Shown here in pieces: positions 16,276 to 24,046 of a stretch of DNA of 38,360 nt. The stretch lies in the NCBI GenBank assembly GCA_017941035.1, contig JAGAXG010000047.1, forward strand, positions 1 through 38,360, read 5' to 3'. Made by a program: the position numbers and the translations under genes. The notes beneath the pieces are model-generated. The model was not told the DNA's origin. It saw only the letters and a program-made list of their open reading frames with translations, and made no database searches. The DNA is from a bacterium (GTDB taxonomy: Bacteria > Cyanobacteriota > Vampirovibrionia > Gastranaerophilales > Gastranaerophilaceae). Within the stretch, counting starts at the first letter, position 1, and each line of letters starts with the position of its first letter.

Positions 16276-17458
16276 TTACATTTGTCCTTATTCTTTTAAT
16301 TCTTTGTTTTGATATATTTAAAAGTATACCAACCATTCCCAAAAATACAATAATTGAAGTTCCGCCATAACTTATAAATGGTAAAGTAACTCCGGTCACA
16401 GGTAAAAGAGAGCTTGCAACCGACATATTTAAGAAAGCCTGGAATCCAAAAATAAATGTTATTCCGAGAGCTAAAAGCTTCCCATACATATCTGGACAGC
16501 GTTTAGATATTCTCATTCCACGATTTACAAGTGCTGCAAACAATCCAATTATAAAAAAGCAACCTAAAAAACCAAATTCTTCAGCAATAATTGAAAAAAT
16601 AAAATCTGTATGACATTCCGGTAAATATGCAAGCTTTTGTATCGAGCCTCCGTATCCTGTCCCGTTTAAACCGCCTGAAGCAAAAGCTATTAAAGATTGA
16701 ATAATATTATATCCCTTACCTTGAGCATCACTTCCTGGATTTAACCAAATAGTAATTCTATCCATTTGATATCCGTGTAAAAGCTTTGGTATCATAGAAA
16801 GCGCGCCAACTCCAACTATTCCTCCTCCGATACCCAATAGCAATAATGGACCTCCTGCAGCAATATAAAGGCTTAAACCTGTCATAAATAAAATTATAAC
16901 CATGCTCAGATTCGGTTGTTTAAATACTAAAAAAAGCACAATTAATAGCGGAATCAAAGTTTTTACTATTGTATCCGAATCAAGTAATTTTACTTTGTTT
17001 TTAAAAGTTGATGCAATCAACATGCAAAATAAAGGCTTTGCAAATTCAGACGGCTGTAATTGCATAAATCCTAAATTCATCCATCGACGCGCACCATTAA
17101 TTTCCATTCCCAATGGAGTAAATTTTACAATACATAGCAAAATTAAAACAATCCACAAAAATTTATTATTAAATTTTTCAAGCTTATGATAATCAAATTT
17201 TGCAAAAAATCCCATTACAAAAAAACCAACACCGGCAAAAAGAAGCTGTTTAATTAAAAAAGATGCAACATTTACACCTTCTCTCATGCATTTTGGTGCC
17301 GTAGCCGAAAAAATCGCCAAAAAACCTGTTATAACCAAAAAAGTAACAATGATAATCAGCGGTTTATCCGGTGCGGACAAAATCACATCAGAAGATTGTT
17401 TTTGATTTCTGACACGTTGTTTATGTCTCTGTAGTGATTTATACTCGCGATAAGACAT
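16268..17458 (-). CDS. ftsW: Lipid II polymerase / septal SEDS protein FtsW
   Basis: This multi-pass SEDS membrane protein polymerises glycan strands at the division septum with a class B PBP. I chose the ATG at 17458 (MSYREYKSLQRH..., 396 residues). It follows GAGGAGAGG and overlaps murD by 20 nt; an in-frame ATG at 17506 would overlap by 68 nt with no site. A basic, cytoplasmic N-terminus of ~40 residues precedes about ten membrane segments. Family motifs are NGARRWMNLGFMQLQPSEFAK, the HTDFIFSIIAEEFGFLG loop, and GVTLPFISYGGTS near the C-terminus. Placement between murD and murG supports FtsW over RodA. Confidence 0.93.
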   Translation of the reverse strand: MSYREYKSLQRHKQRVRNQKQSSDVILSAPDKPLIIIVTFLVITGFLAIFSATAPKCMREGVNVASFLIKQLLFAGVGFFVMGFFAKFDYHKLEKFNNKFLWIVLILLCIVKFTPLGMEINGARRWMNLGFMQLQPSEFAKPLFCMLIASTFKNKVKLLDSDTIVKTLIPLLIVLFLVFKQPNLSMVIILFMTGLSLYIAAGGPLLLLGIGGGIVGVGALSMIPKLLHGYQMDRITIWLNPGSDAQGKGYNIIQSLIAFASGGLNGTGYGGSIQKLAYLPECHTDFIFSIIAEEFGFLGCFFIIGLFAALVNRGMRISKRCPDMYGKLLALGITFIFGFQAFLNMSVASSLLPVTGVTLPFISYGGTSIIVFLGMVGILLNISKQRIKRIRTNVNE

Positions 17459-18779
17459 AATTTTTAAAAACCTCTCCTCGGTGTTCATAGCTGTTAAACA
17501 TATCATAACTAGCGCAAGCAGGGGATAAAAGAATTACATCTGGTTTTAATTCTGTACCTCTATCAATTGCGTCTTCTAAAGTTTTTTCTTTTATAATATT
17601 AGAAAATCCGCTTTTTATAAGATTTTTTTCAAATCTTTCAGATGCTTCACCGATTAAAATAACTGTACTTATATGCTTATTAATTGAATTGCAAAACTCT
17701 TTTAAATCAGTATTTTTATCCCGTCCTCCTGCGATTAAAACAACATTTTGATTGTTGAATGAATCAATTGCTACAATTGAAGCTTCAGGATTAGTAGCTT
17801 TAGAATCATTATAAAAAGTAATACCGTTTTTAACTGTAACCCTTTCAAGCCTGTGTTCAGGTGCTTTAAATTCTTCAATTGCATTTTTTATCGTTTCATT
17901 ATCAATTCCTGACAGTTTTGCACAAATAACAGAACACATTATATTTTGATAATTATGCTCTCCAATCAAAGGGCATTCCGAAATTTTTATAATTTCTTCT
18001 GCCAAATCTTCTTTTTTATAAATTATTGTATTATCTTTAATATAACAACAGTTTTTACCAATATTTGCGCTAAATAAAAACAGATTTTCTTTTGGAATTT
18101 CTTTAGAAAATTCTAAAAGATTTGGATCTTTTGCGTTTAGCACACAATATTTTGCTCTTTGAGTACCTCTAAATACTCTTGCTTTAGCATTAAAATAATT
18201 TTCTAAACCTTCATGCCAGTCAATATGATCAGGGGTAAAATTAGTCCATACTGCAATAAATGGTTTCAAAGTTGTACTCATTTCAAGCTGAAATGAACTT
18301 GCTTCACATACAAAATAATCTAAATCTTCATCAGCAATCGAGGAAGGAGGAGTACCGATATTACCACACTCTTTTGTTTTAAGTTTTTTACTTAGTATAT
18401 GCTGTGTAAGAGCTGTAGTTGTAGTTTTTCCGTTTGTACCAGTGATGATAATAAATGGAATATCACATTCTTTATAAGCAAGTTCAAGCTCAGAAATTAC
18501 GGGAATATTTTTAGCTCTCAGTGCTTTTATAATAGGACTGTGCGGAGGAATTCCCGGGCTTGAAATTGCGATTTCAGAACCGCTTATAAAATCATCTGTA
18601 TGACCGCCATATTCTACATTAATACCTATACTTTCGAGTTCCTTAACAACTCTCAAATCCGCAATATTTTTATTTTCAGTTAAAAAAACATCTGCTCCGT
18701 GTTTTTTTGCCAATTTTGCGGCTGCAATACCACTTTTTGAAAGTCCTAGAACAAGAACTTTTTTATGCATAATTCCCAT
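17439..18779 (-). CDS. murD: UDP-MurNAc-L-alanine:D-glutamate ligase
   Basis: MurD adds D-Glu to the peptidoglycan stem peptide in the cytoplasm using ATP. The 446-residue length is typical. The N-terminal Rossmann-like UDP site is VLVLGLSKSGIAAAKLA (~8-24), the P-loop is GTNGKTTTT (114-122), and the central domain has FTPDHIDWH. The C-terminal domain has EHRLERV, FYNDSKATNPEAS and LIAGGRDKN. The start is 3 nt after the mraY stop. The stop lies inside the beginning of ftsW. A second ATG three codons in is an alternative start. Confidence 0.96.
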   Translation of the reverse strand: MGIMHKKVLVLGLSKSGIAAAKLAKKHGADVFLTENKNIADLRVVKELESIGINVEYGGHTDDFISGSEIAISSPGIPPHSPIIKALRAKNIPVISELELAYKECDIPFIIITGTNGKTTTTALTQHILSKKLKTKECGNIGTPPSSIADEDLDYFVCEASSFQLEMSTTLKPFIAVWTNFTPDHIDWHEGLENYFNAKARVFRGTQRAKYCVLNAKDPNLLEFSKEIPKENLFLFSANIGKNCCYIKDNTIIYKKEDLAEEIIKISECPLIGEHNYQNIMCSVICAKLSGIDNETIKNAIEEFKAPEHRLERVTVKNGITFYNDSKATNPEASIVAIDSFNNQNVVLIAGGRDKNTDLKEFCNSINKHISTVILIGEASERFEKNLIKSGFSNIIKEKTLEDAIDRGTELKPDVILLSPACASYDMFNSYEHRGEVFKNYVLSRV

Positions 18780-18781
18780 TT

Positions 18782-19762
18782 TTACAAAATCCCCTTGTTA
18801 TAAAGTTCAAATAAAACCAAAGCTATTGTACTAAACAGTAAGGATACCATTGAAAAAACAATAACAATTTTCTTTTCATTCCATCCCAAAAGTTCAAAAT
18901 GATGATGAATAGGAGCCATCAAAAAAACTCTTTTTTTAGTTAATTTATAGCTTGTAACTTGAATAATTACAGATAAAGTTTCAACTATAAATACCAAAGC
19001 AATAAGAATCAAAAGCATCTCAAATTTACCAAGAACAGCAAGAGTTCCCAAAAGACCTCCAATTGCAATTGAACCGGTATCCCCCATAAAAACCTGAGCC
19101 TTAGGTTTGTTATATTCCAAAAAACCGATAAGCGCTCCTGCAACAGAAGCAGAAATTATCGCAAGTTCAATTTCTCCAAGAGCTAATGATACAATAGAGC
19201 AAACAATAAAAGAAGGGATTCCGCATCCGGAAGCTAATCCATCTAATCCATCAGTTAAATTGTATGCATTTGAAGCTCCTGTGATTACAAAAACTGCAAA
19301 AATCGGATATAGCCAACCCAAATTTATTGTTAAATGACCAATGTAAATATTACAAGCATTACTATTTGTCATTATAAGCGTAATTACAGGTAATAAAGCT
19401 ATTGCAATTTGTCTGAAAAGTTTTCCACGTGCACTTAATCCGTCATTAGATTTACCCTTTAATTTTAAATAATCATCCTGAAAACCTGCAAAGGTATAAA
19501 ACAAAAGCGTCATTATCGCAATTAGAGCCGTGGATGTCATTTTTTGCGCTAGCAAAAGAGCAATAACAGAAGCCATAATAATTGCTCCTATTATAAAAAC
19601 ACCGCCTGTAGTCGGAGTACCCTGTTTTTGCATGTGATTTTCAGGCGCAACACCTTTTATATATTGGCCTATCAATTTTTTCTTTAAAAAATCAATATAT
19701 GGAACACCAAACAATGAACAAAAAATCAACCCCAAAAGGAATGATACTGCAACCATTATCAT
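18782..19762 (-). CDS. mraY: Phospho-MurNAc-pentapeptide translocase
   Basis: MraY transfers phospho-MurNAc-pentapeptide to undecaprenyl phosphate, giving lipid I, in the cytoplasmic membrane. The 326-residue protein has about ten hydrophobic segments. Signature motifs are GTPTTGGVFII (~48-58), FAGFQDDYLKLKGKSNDGLSARGK with the catalytic Asp pair 96-97, NAYNLTDGLDGLASG, FMGDTGSIAIGGLLG and MAPIHHHFELLGW. It lies 14 nt after murF and 2 nt before murD. A second ATG two codons downstream is possible. Confidence 0.96.
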   Translation of the reverse strand: MIMVAVSFLLGLIFCSLFGVPYIDFLKKKLIGQYIKGVAPENHMQKQGTPTTGGVFIIGAIIMASVIALLLAQKMTSTALIAIMTLLFYTFAGFQDDYLKLKGKSNDGLSARGKLFRQIAIALLPVITLIMTNSNACNIYIGHLTINLGWLYPIFAVFVITGASNAYNLTDGLDGLASGCGIPSFIVCSIVSLALGEIELAIISASVAGALIGFLEYNKPKAQVFMGDTGSIAIGGLLGTLAVLGKFEMLLILIALVFIVETLSVIIQVTSYKLTKKRVFLMAPIHHHFELLGWNEKKIVIVFSMVSLLFSTIALVLFELYNKGIL

Positions 19763-19776
19763 AATTTACATATCCC

Positions 19777-21087
19777 TCATTCTTTTATATTTTCCAAGAT
19801 TTCTTCAAACTTCATCGAACGCGAAGCTTTTAAAAATATTGTATTACTTTTATCCAAATTTTCAACAATGTAACAAGAAACATCCTTATTTGAATTAAAA
19901 TAATTTACTTCAAATCCATTATTTTCAAGAACTTTACCTGTTTCTTTAATTAAATCTCCCACAAGCAGATATTTAACATTTTTATCAATATTTACCAAAA
20001 ATTCACCAACCTGTTTATGATAATCTCTTGCATTCTCTCCAAGCTCGCCCATATCTCCCAGAATAACAACAGGATTTTGGTAAAGATTTAAAAATGTTTT
20101 AACAGAAGCTTTCATTGCTTCAGGGTTAGCATTATAACTATCATTTATAAATTTTAAGCTTTTAATTTCTTCAACTTCCCAACGTTTTTCTATTGAACGG
20201 TAAGATTTCAAACCTTTTGCAATTTCATTTGGAGTCATTCCAAGTTTTAAACCTAAATTTATTGATGAAAGAGAATTTTCAATATTGTACTCACCTTCAA
20301 TATTCAATTCATATATATTACCCTTGTACTCAAATTTTGAATAAGATGGTAATTGTTCAAGAATTTTTACATCATTTAATGAATAAAAAATCTTTTCTCC
20401 TTCGAAATTAAGATGTTTTTTTGTAATTTCCTGATCTAAAGCAATAAAAACACCTTCATTCTTTAACCCTTTAGCTATTTCACATTTCGCAATCGCGATA
20501 TTATCCAGACTTCCCAAACGTCCAACATGCGCAGAACCACAGTTTGTTATAATTGCAAAATCAGGTTGTAACGGAACTGAGATTTGTTCAATTTCTCCAA
20601 GTCCGCGCATACCCATTTCGACAATTAAAGCTTCAGTATCAGAATTCATACCTAAAACTGTTTGACAAAATCCTATTTCGTTATTGTGATTTGAAAATGT
20701 TTTTTGAGTTTTAAATTTTTCTTTTAAAACAGAATAAACAAGCTCTTTCGTTGTTGTTTTGCCCGCACTGCCAGTTATACCTACAGTTATTGGATTAATT
20801 TTTTTACGATAATAACTTGCAATATTTATATAAGCTTCTTTAGTATTTGAAACTTTTAGAACAAAATTTGCCCTGTCAGTAACAATATTTTTTGTTGTAA
20901 AATACGCAAAAATACCCTCTGAATCAACAAATTTTTCACCATCAAATGTTTCACCCTTTAAAGGTAAATATATATCACTTTCTTTTATTGTTCTAGTATC
21001 CGTTGATACAGTATAATCCTTATTTATTCCGGTATCTTTCAGGACTTTAGCACCTGTAATAGCAATTAATTCTTCTTTAGTAAACAT
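19777..21087 (-). CDS. murF: UDP-MurNAc-tripeptide:D-Ala-D-Ala ligase
   Basis: MurF adds the D-Ala-D-Ala dipeptide to complete the UDP-MurNAc pentapeptide. The 436-residue protein has the N-terminal substrate domain (VSTDTRTIKESDIYLPLKG), the ATP site GITGSAGKTTTKELV (~103-117), FSNHNNEIG, EMGMRGLGEI, and the C-terminal RWEVEEIKSLKFINDSYNANPEAM followed by VILGDMGELG. It is the first gene of the minus-strand wall operon. No strong ribosome site precedes the ATG; an extended -10 (TGTTAAAAT) sits ~10 nt before it, so a very short or absent leader is possible. Confidence 0.96.
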   Translation of the reverse strand: MFTKEELIAITGAKVLKDTGINKDYTVSTDTRTIKESDIYLPLKGETFDGEKFVDSEGIFAYFTTKNIVTDRANFVLKVSNTKEAYINIASYYRKKINPITVGITGSAGKTTTKELVYSVLKEKFKTQKTFSNHNNEIGFCQTVLGMNSDTEALIVEMGMRGLGEIEQISVPLQPDFAIITNCGSAHVGRLGSLDNIAIAKCEIAKGLKNEGVFIALDQEITKKHLNFEGEKIFYSLNDVKILEQLPSYSKFEYKGNIYELNIEGEYNIENSLSSINLGLKLGMTPNEIAKGLKSYRSIEKRWEVEEIKSLKFINDSYNANPEAMKASVKTFLNLYQNPVVILGDMGELGENARDYHKQVGEFLVNIDKNVKYLLVGDLIKETGKVLENNGFEVNYFNSNKDVSCYIVENLDKSNTIFLKASRSMKFEEILENIKE

Positions 21088-21125
21088 GACAAGATAATTT
21101 TAACACAAAGAAAATTAATATTCTC

Positions 21126-21154
21126 TTGACAATTGTTTTTGCGCGTTTAATAAT
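21126..21154 (+). promoter_or_regulatory. Promoter of rplU-rpmA
   Basis: A consensus TTGACA (21126-21131) is followed after 17 nt by AATAAT (21149-21154). It faces the L21 gene and leaves a leader of about 90 nt. Confidence 0.65.
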
Positions 21155-21172
21155 AACAGTACGTGATTACTC

Positions 21173-21229
21173 GGGCAATCGTTATAAAAAATTCCCTGAC
21201 ACTAGCTCTTACGATGGGAATTACGACCC
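21173..21229 (+). promoter_or_regulatory. Structured 5' leader of the L21-L27 operon
   Basis: Three nested stems can form: GGG 21173-21175 with CCC 21227-21229, TCGT 21179-21182 with ACGA 21223-21226, and AATTCCC 21190-21196 with GGGAATT 21216-21222. They are separated by one-sided bulges of 3 and 7 nt, and the apical loop is 19 nt. The structure ends 22 nt before the L21 start codon. L21 leaders that are autoregulated by the ribosomal protein are known in other phyla; membership here is inference. Confidence 0.5.
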
Positions 21230-21251
21230 CACAAATTGAAAGGATTAAGAT

Positions 21252-21608
21252 ATGTTCGCAATTGTAGAAACAGGCGGAAAACAGTATCAAGTTGAAGAAG
21301 GACGTTATGTTGATATTGAACTTCTTGAAGGTGAAGCTGAATCTAAAGTAGTTTTTGACAAAATTGTTATGTTAGTAAACGGCAAAAAATCAAAAGTTGG
21401 TCAACCTTATGTTTCAGGAGCATCTGTTGAAGGTAAAATTGTAAAACATGACAAAGCTAAAAAAATTATTGTTTTCAAACAAAGACCTAAAAAAGGTTAC
21501 AGGAAAAAACAAGGTCACAGACAACAATTTACAAGAGTTATGATTTCAAAAATCAGAACATCAGCTAAAAAATCAACTAAAGAAGAAACAGTAGAAACTG
21601 CTGAATAG
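21252..21608 (+). CDS. rplU: 50S ribosomal protein L21
   Basis: L21 binds 23S rRNA in the large subunit. The first ~100 of 118 residues match the family: [23 protein letters not shown] at the start, [16 protein letters not shown], and [26 protein letters not shown] short Lys/Glu-rich tail of ~15 residues follows. The ATG is preceded by GAAAGGA. It is the first gene of the standard rplU-rpmA pair, with a consensus promoter and a structured leader. Confidence 0.98.
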   Translation: MFAIVETGGKQYQVEEGRYVDIELLEGEAESKVVFDKIVMLVNGKKSKVGQPYVSGASVEGKIVKHDKAKKIIVFKQRPKKGYRKKQGHRQQFTRVMISKIRTSAKKSTKEETVETAE

Positions 21609-21638
21609 TACATACAAGTAAAAAGGAGAAAATGAAAA

Positions 21639-21887
21639 ATGGCACATAAGAAAGGTATGGGATCCACCCGTAACGGCCGAGACTCCGAAGCAAAGCGTTT
21701 AGGCGTTAAAAAATTCGGCGGTGAAGCTGTTAAAGCAGGAAATATTATTGTTCGTCAAAGGGGAACTAAAATTCATCCGGGTAACAATGTTGGTATCGGA
21801 TCAGATGATACATTGTTTGCATTAATTGATGGTACAGTAAAGTTTGAACCTCATAGACGTGACAGAAAACAAGTAAGCGTTTATTAA
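21639..21887 (+). CDS. rpmA: 50S ribosomal protein L27
   Basis: L27 reaches the peptidyl-transferase centre with its N-terminus. The 82-residue protein starts directly with [20 protein letters not shown], the mature form. It therefore lacks the N-terminal extension that Firmicutes cleave with the Prp protease. [19 protein letters not shown] and DGTVKFE are family motifs. It starts 30 nt after rplU behind AAGGAG and is followed by a strong terminator. Confidence 0.98.
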   Translation: MAHKKGMGSTRNGRDSEAKRLGVKKFGGEAVKAGNIIVRQRGTKIHPGNNVGIGSDDTLFALIDGTVKFEPHRRDRKQVSVY

Positions 21888-21899
21888 TAAACTTACAAA

Positions 21900-21932
21900 A
21901 AAAATCCCGACTTATTAAAGTCGGGATTTTTT
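21900..21932. terminator. Bidirectional intrinsic terminator after rpmA
   Basis: A 14-bp stem (21900-21913 with 21918-21931, core ATCCCGACTT/AAGTCGGGAT) has a 4-nt loop and A/T tracts on both sides. It serves rpmA and the convergent 103-aa gene. Confidence 0.9.
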
Positions 21933-22244
21933 TTAAACTTCTTCGTCTGCATATGGTCTATCAGGAATATAATCAGAATCTTTAACAGTAAGGTTTTCTT
22001 GATGCTTGTTTATAGGAGCTTTTCCGACAGATGCATAATTTGGTAAAACTACTGTTTCCCATGCTGTTTGTACTGCTCTACTATGTCCTGGGAATGCTTC
22101 TGTTGAAGTAGTAGAACCTTGATAATATCTTTTAAAACTTGCTTTAAAATCATAATTTTCTTGCTTGTTAACACCGGAAGTTTTTCCGATATTTGGTTTA
22201 TTGAAATTTATACCACCGAGTCCTTTTAGATCAAAATCTTTCAT
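21933..22244 (-). CDS. Orphan protein (103 aa)
   Basis: I do not recognise this protein. It has 103 residues, is Asn-, Lys- and Gly-rich, probably partly disordered, and has no membrane segment or signal peptide. The middle contains YDFKASFKRYYQGST and AVQTAWETVVLPNYASVG. The ATG is preceded by a good GGAGATAG site. A 17-nt palindrome (22273-22289) lies 28 nt upstream, and its stop abuts the terminator shared with rpmA. Confidence 0.65.
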   Translation of the reverse strand: MKDFDLKGLGGINFNKPNIGKTSGVNKQENYDFKASFKRYYQGSTTSTEAFPGHSRAVQTAWETVVLPNYASVGKAPINKHQENLTVKDSDYIPDRPYADEEV

Positions 22245-22272
22245 AATTCTATCTCCGTGTTATCTGCTCTCT

Positions 22273-22289
22273 ATACTTTAATAAAGTAT
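22273..22289. promoter_or_regulatory. 17-nt palindrome upstream of the 103-aa gene
   Basis: ATACTTTA-A-TAAAGTAT is the same palindrome as at 13432-13448. It lies 28 nt before the start codon on the minus strand, close to the expected promoter position. Confidence 0.4.
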
Positions 22290-22330
22290 TTAAAGAATTC
22301 AGAATTTCACCAAAGGATTATTTTGTAACA

Positions 22331-22576
22331 TTAGTTTACAATTTCATATAAAGTTGCAGCCTCTTGAACGCTTACTGAACCCAGAGGGACTTTAAGAATT
22401 TTTACTTTTAGAGTTCTTGATGCATATTCAATCTCAATTATATCATTTTGTTTAACTTGTTTAGCAGGCTTTGCAGGATTCCCGTTTATGAAAACTCTGC
22501 CCATATCAGAAACTTCATTTGCAACTGTTCTACGCTTGATTAACCTTGACACTTTCAAAAATTTATCTAATCTCAT
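22331..22576 (-). CDS. rqcP: S4-domain RNA-binding protein, RqcP (YabO) type
   Basis: This 81-residue S4-domain protein closely resembles RqcP, which works with RqcH to add alanine tails to nascent chains on stalled 50S subunits. The start MRLDKFLKVSRLIKRRTVAN and the following GRVFINGNPAKPAKQVKQNDIIEI are family-typical, as is the EAATLYEIV end. I chose the ATG at 22576; a longer frame from 22633 adds 19 residues that do not fit and overlaps the divergent promoter. No Shine-Dalgarno precedes 22576, but TGTTAAAAT lies 8-16 nt upstream, so a leaderless transcript is possible. The related heat-shock protein Hsp15 is a less likely alternative. No rqcH is in the window. Confidence 0.8.
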   Translation of the reverse strand: MRLDKFLKVSRLIKRRTVANEVSDMGRVFINGNPAKPAKQVKQNDIIEIEYASRTLKVKILKVPLGSVSVQEAATLYEIVN

Positions 22577-22585
22577 AGTTTTAAT

Positions 22586-22614
22586 TTTAACACACAAAAT
22601 TTTTATGGTATAAT
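22586..22614 (+). promoter_or_regulatory. Promoter of the metallophosphoesterase gene
   Basis: TTTAAC (22586-22591), a 17-nt spacer and a perfect TATAAT (22609-22614) lie about 20 nt before the start codon, with AGGGAG in between. Confidence 0.5.
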
Positions 22615-22633
22615 CTTTTAAGGGAGAATACAT

Positions 22634-23455
22634 ATGAAAAAGTTTTTATCAACAATTTTTACTTTTTTAACCCTTTCAATAACATCTGCAGTTGCTGAAA
22701 CAATTAAATTTGTTCAAATTACAGACGCTCATTTGACTACCAAATCTGAATTTTCACAAAAAGTTCTAAAAAGTGCAATTGATGATATAAATGAGCTTGA
22801 AAATGTGTCTTTCGTTGTTTTTACAGGTGATAATATTGATGTTTCTACTGATGAAAATTTAAGACAGTTTGTAAAAATAGTTAGGAAATTAAAAGTTCCA
22901 TACTATATAGTTTTGGGAAACCATGATGTATATAAATCAAATGATATGTCTAAAGTAAGGTATTATGAAATAATAAGAGAAAATAATCCTTTTTACAAAC
23001 AGAGAACACCTAATTACAAGTTTTCCAAAAACGGTTTTATTTTTTTGACAGTTGATGGGGCAAAAGAAATTATCCCCGGAGCAACAGGATATTACAGAAA
23101 AGATACTCTGGCTTGGATTAACAAAATTTTGTCAAAAAACAAGAAAAAGCAAGTTATTATCTTTCAACATTTCCCTGTTGAGTACCCTGACGAAGCAGGG
23201 AATCGATTAAAAACACATAAAACATATAAAGTTGAAGAATATCAAGAAATTTTGAGTAAACATAATAATGTTTTGGCTGTATTATCAGGACATTTTCACG
23301 TAAATGGAGAAAAAATGAAGAATGGAGTGTACCATATCTCAACTCCATCATTATTGAACGTTCCTTATTCATACAAAATTATCGATATAGTTACGACACC
23401 GGATTTTACACCAATAATTTACACTCAATTGAGAGAGTTTGAGTTAAAAGACTAA
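22634..23455 (+). CDS. Exported calcineurin-like metallophosphoesterase
   Basis: This 273-residue protein has a classical signal peptide (MKKFLSTIFTFLTLSITSAVA, cleavage expected after residue 21), so it acts outside the cytoplasmic membrane. The dimetal phosphoesterase motifs are complete: DAH (Asp31, His33), GDNID (Asp66), GNHD (96-99), QHFP (His179) and GHFH (His220, His222). The fold class removes phosphate from nucleotides, lipids or proteins; the substrate here is unknown. It has its own promoter and a good AGGGAG site. Its 3' end overlaps the convergent 95-aa gene by 4 nt. Confidence 0.88.
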   Translation: MKKFLSTIFTFLTLSITSAVAETIKFVQITDAHLTTKSEFSQKVLKSAIDDINELENVSFVVFTGDNIDVSTDENLRQFVKIVRKLKVPYYIVLGNHDVYKSNDMSKVRYYEIIRENNPFYKQRTPNYKFSKNGFIFLTVDGAKEIIPGATGYYRKDTLAWINKILSKNKKKQVIIFQHFPVEYPDEAGNRLKTHKTYKVEEYQEILSKHNNVLAVLSGHFHVNGEKMKNGVYHISTPSLLNVPYSYKIIDIVTTPDFTPIIYTQLREFELKD

Positions 23456-23739
23456 GTTTTTAACTTCTTTAATCCGAATTTTAACACTCCAGCAATAATT
23501 AAAATTGCTCCCATAATTTTCAAAATTAGAGGGAAACCTCTTTTTTCCATAGGTTTAGCTTTTTTTTGTGATATATACAAATCTTGTTGAATACGATTAT
23601 ATTTTTCTTGACTTTCTTTATAGGAAGAAAGAGTTGAGATTTGCGGAATTTTATTAGGCGGATTTAACACTCCTACCTTATAATCACCATAGTGCATAGC
23701 TTTATTAGCCGGATTAAAAACTTCTACTTTATCTGTCAT
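23452..23739 (-). CDS. Small C-terminally anchored membrane protein (95 aa)
   Basis: I do not recognise a family. The first ~65 residues are polar, with two similar short motifs, KVEVFNPANKAMHYG and KVGVLNPPNKIPQ, followed by a helical Gln/Lys-rich stretch. Residues ~70-88 form a single hydrophobic segment (LILKIMGAILIIAGVLKFG) ending in LKKLKT. This looks like a tail-anchored protein with its N-terminus in the cytoplasm. It lies tail to tail with the phosphoesterase gene and diverges from the rplJ leader. Confidence 0.6.
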   Translation of the reverse strand: MTDKVEVFNPANKAMHYGDYKVGVLNPPNKIPQISTLSSYKESQEKYNRIQQDLYISQKKAKPMEKRGFPLILKIMGAILIIAGVLKFGLKKLKT

Positions 23740-23840
23740 ATATTAATTAAAATAGATTATAAAAGAAAATTGCTGTTTTTTGTAAACAAATATTTCTATA
23801 TACTTGATTTTTAAATATATTTGTAATAAGTTAGCTACAT

Positions 23841-23910
23841 AACCGCAGACAGTCGGTGCAGTATTGTTAAATATAAATATTGCTTAATTGATTATCAGCC
23901 GGCCGAGGTT
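23841..23910 (+). ncRNA. Ribosomal protein L10 leader (rplJ leader)
   Basis: The stretch reads AACCGCAGACAGTCGGTGC, then a hairpin (GCAGTATT 23858-23865 with AATATTGC 23876-23883), then GCCGGCCGAGGTT. AACC 23841-23844 pairs with GGTT 23907-23910 and TCGG 23853-23856 with CCGA 23903-23906, leaving a one-sided internal loop with CAGACAG. This is the layout of the known L10 leader, which binds the L10(L12)4 complex to autoregulate rplJL. The region 23740-23840 holds no gene and is presumably the promoter region. Confidence 0.8.
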
Positions 23911-23937
23911 CCGAAATATAAATTAGACTTATAGTGT

Positions 23938-23983
23938 AGGATTTTGCGGTCAAAACTGAGAAAGCAAAATCTTTTTTAGTTTT
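23938..23983 (+). promoter_or_regulatory. Attenuator before rplJ with two exclusive hairpins
   Basis: Terminator form: AGGATTTTGC (23938-23947) pairs with GCAAAATCTT (23964-23973), and T6 lies at 23972-23977. Alternative form: AAAACT (23952-23957) with AGTTTT (23978-23983) plus AAAG (23961-23964) with CTTT (23971-23974). The two share bases, so only one can form. It lies between the L10 leader and the rplJ start. Confidence 0.6.
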
Positions 23984-24046
23984 AATTCATAGGTCGATAC
24001 AAAATAATAGTTCGGTAAATATTCCGACATGTAGAAGGAGACAAGA

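Noticed and set aside
17459-17506. Longer ftsW start
   Set aside because: Would overlap murD by 68 nt without a site; the ATG at 17458 has GAGGAGAGG upstream.
22256-22289. Sigma-28-like promoter on the minus strand before the 103-aa gene (TAAAGTAT with GCAGATAA)
   Set aside because: Only 5 nt separate the two boxes, too short for this sigma factor.
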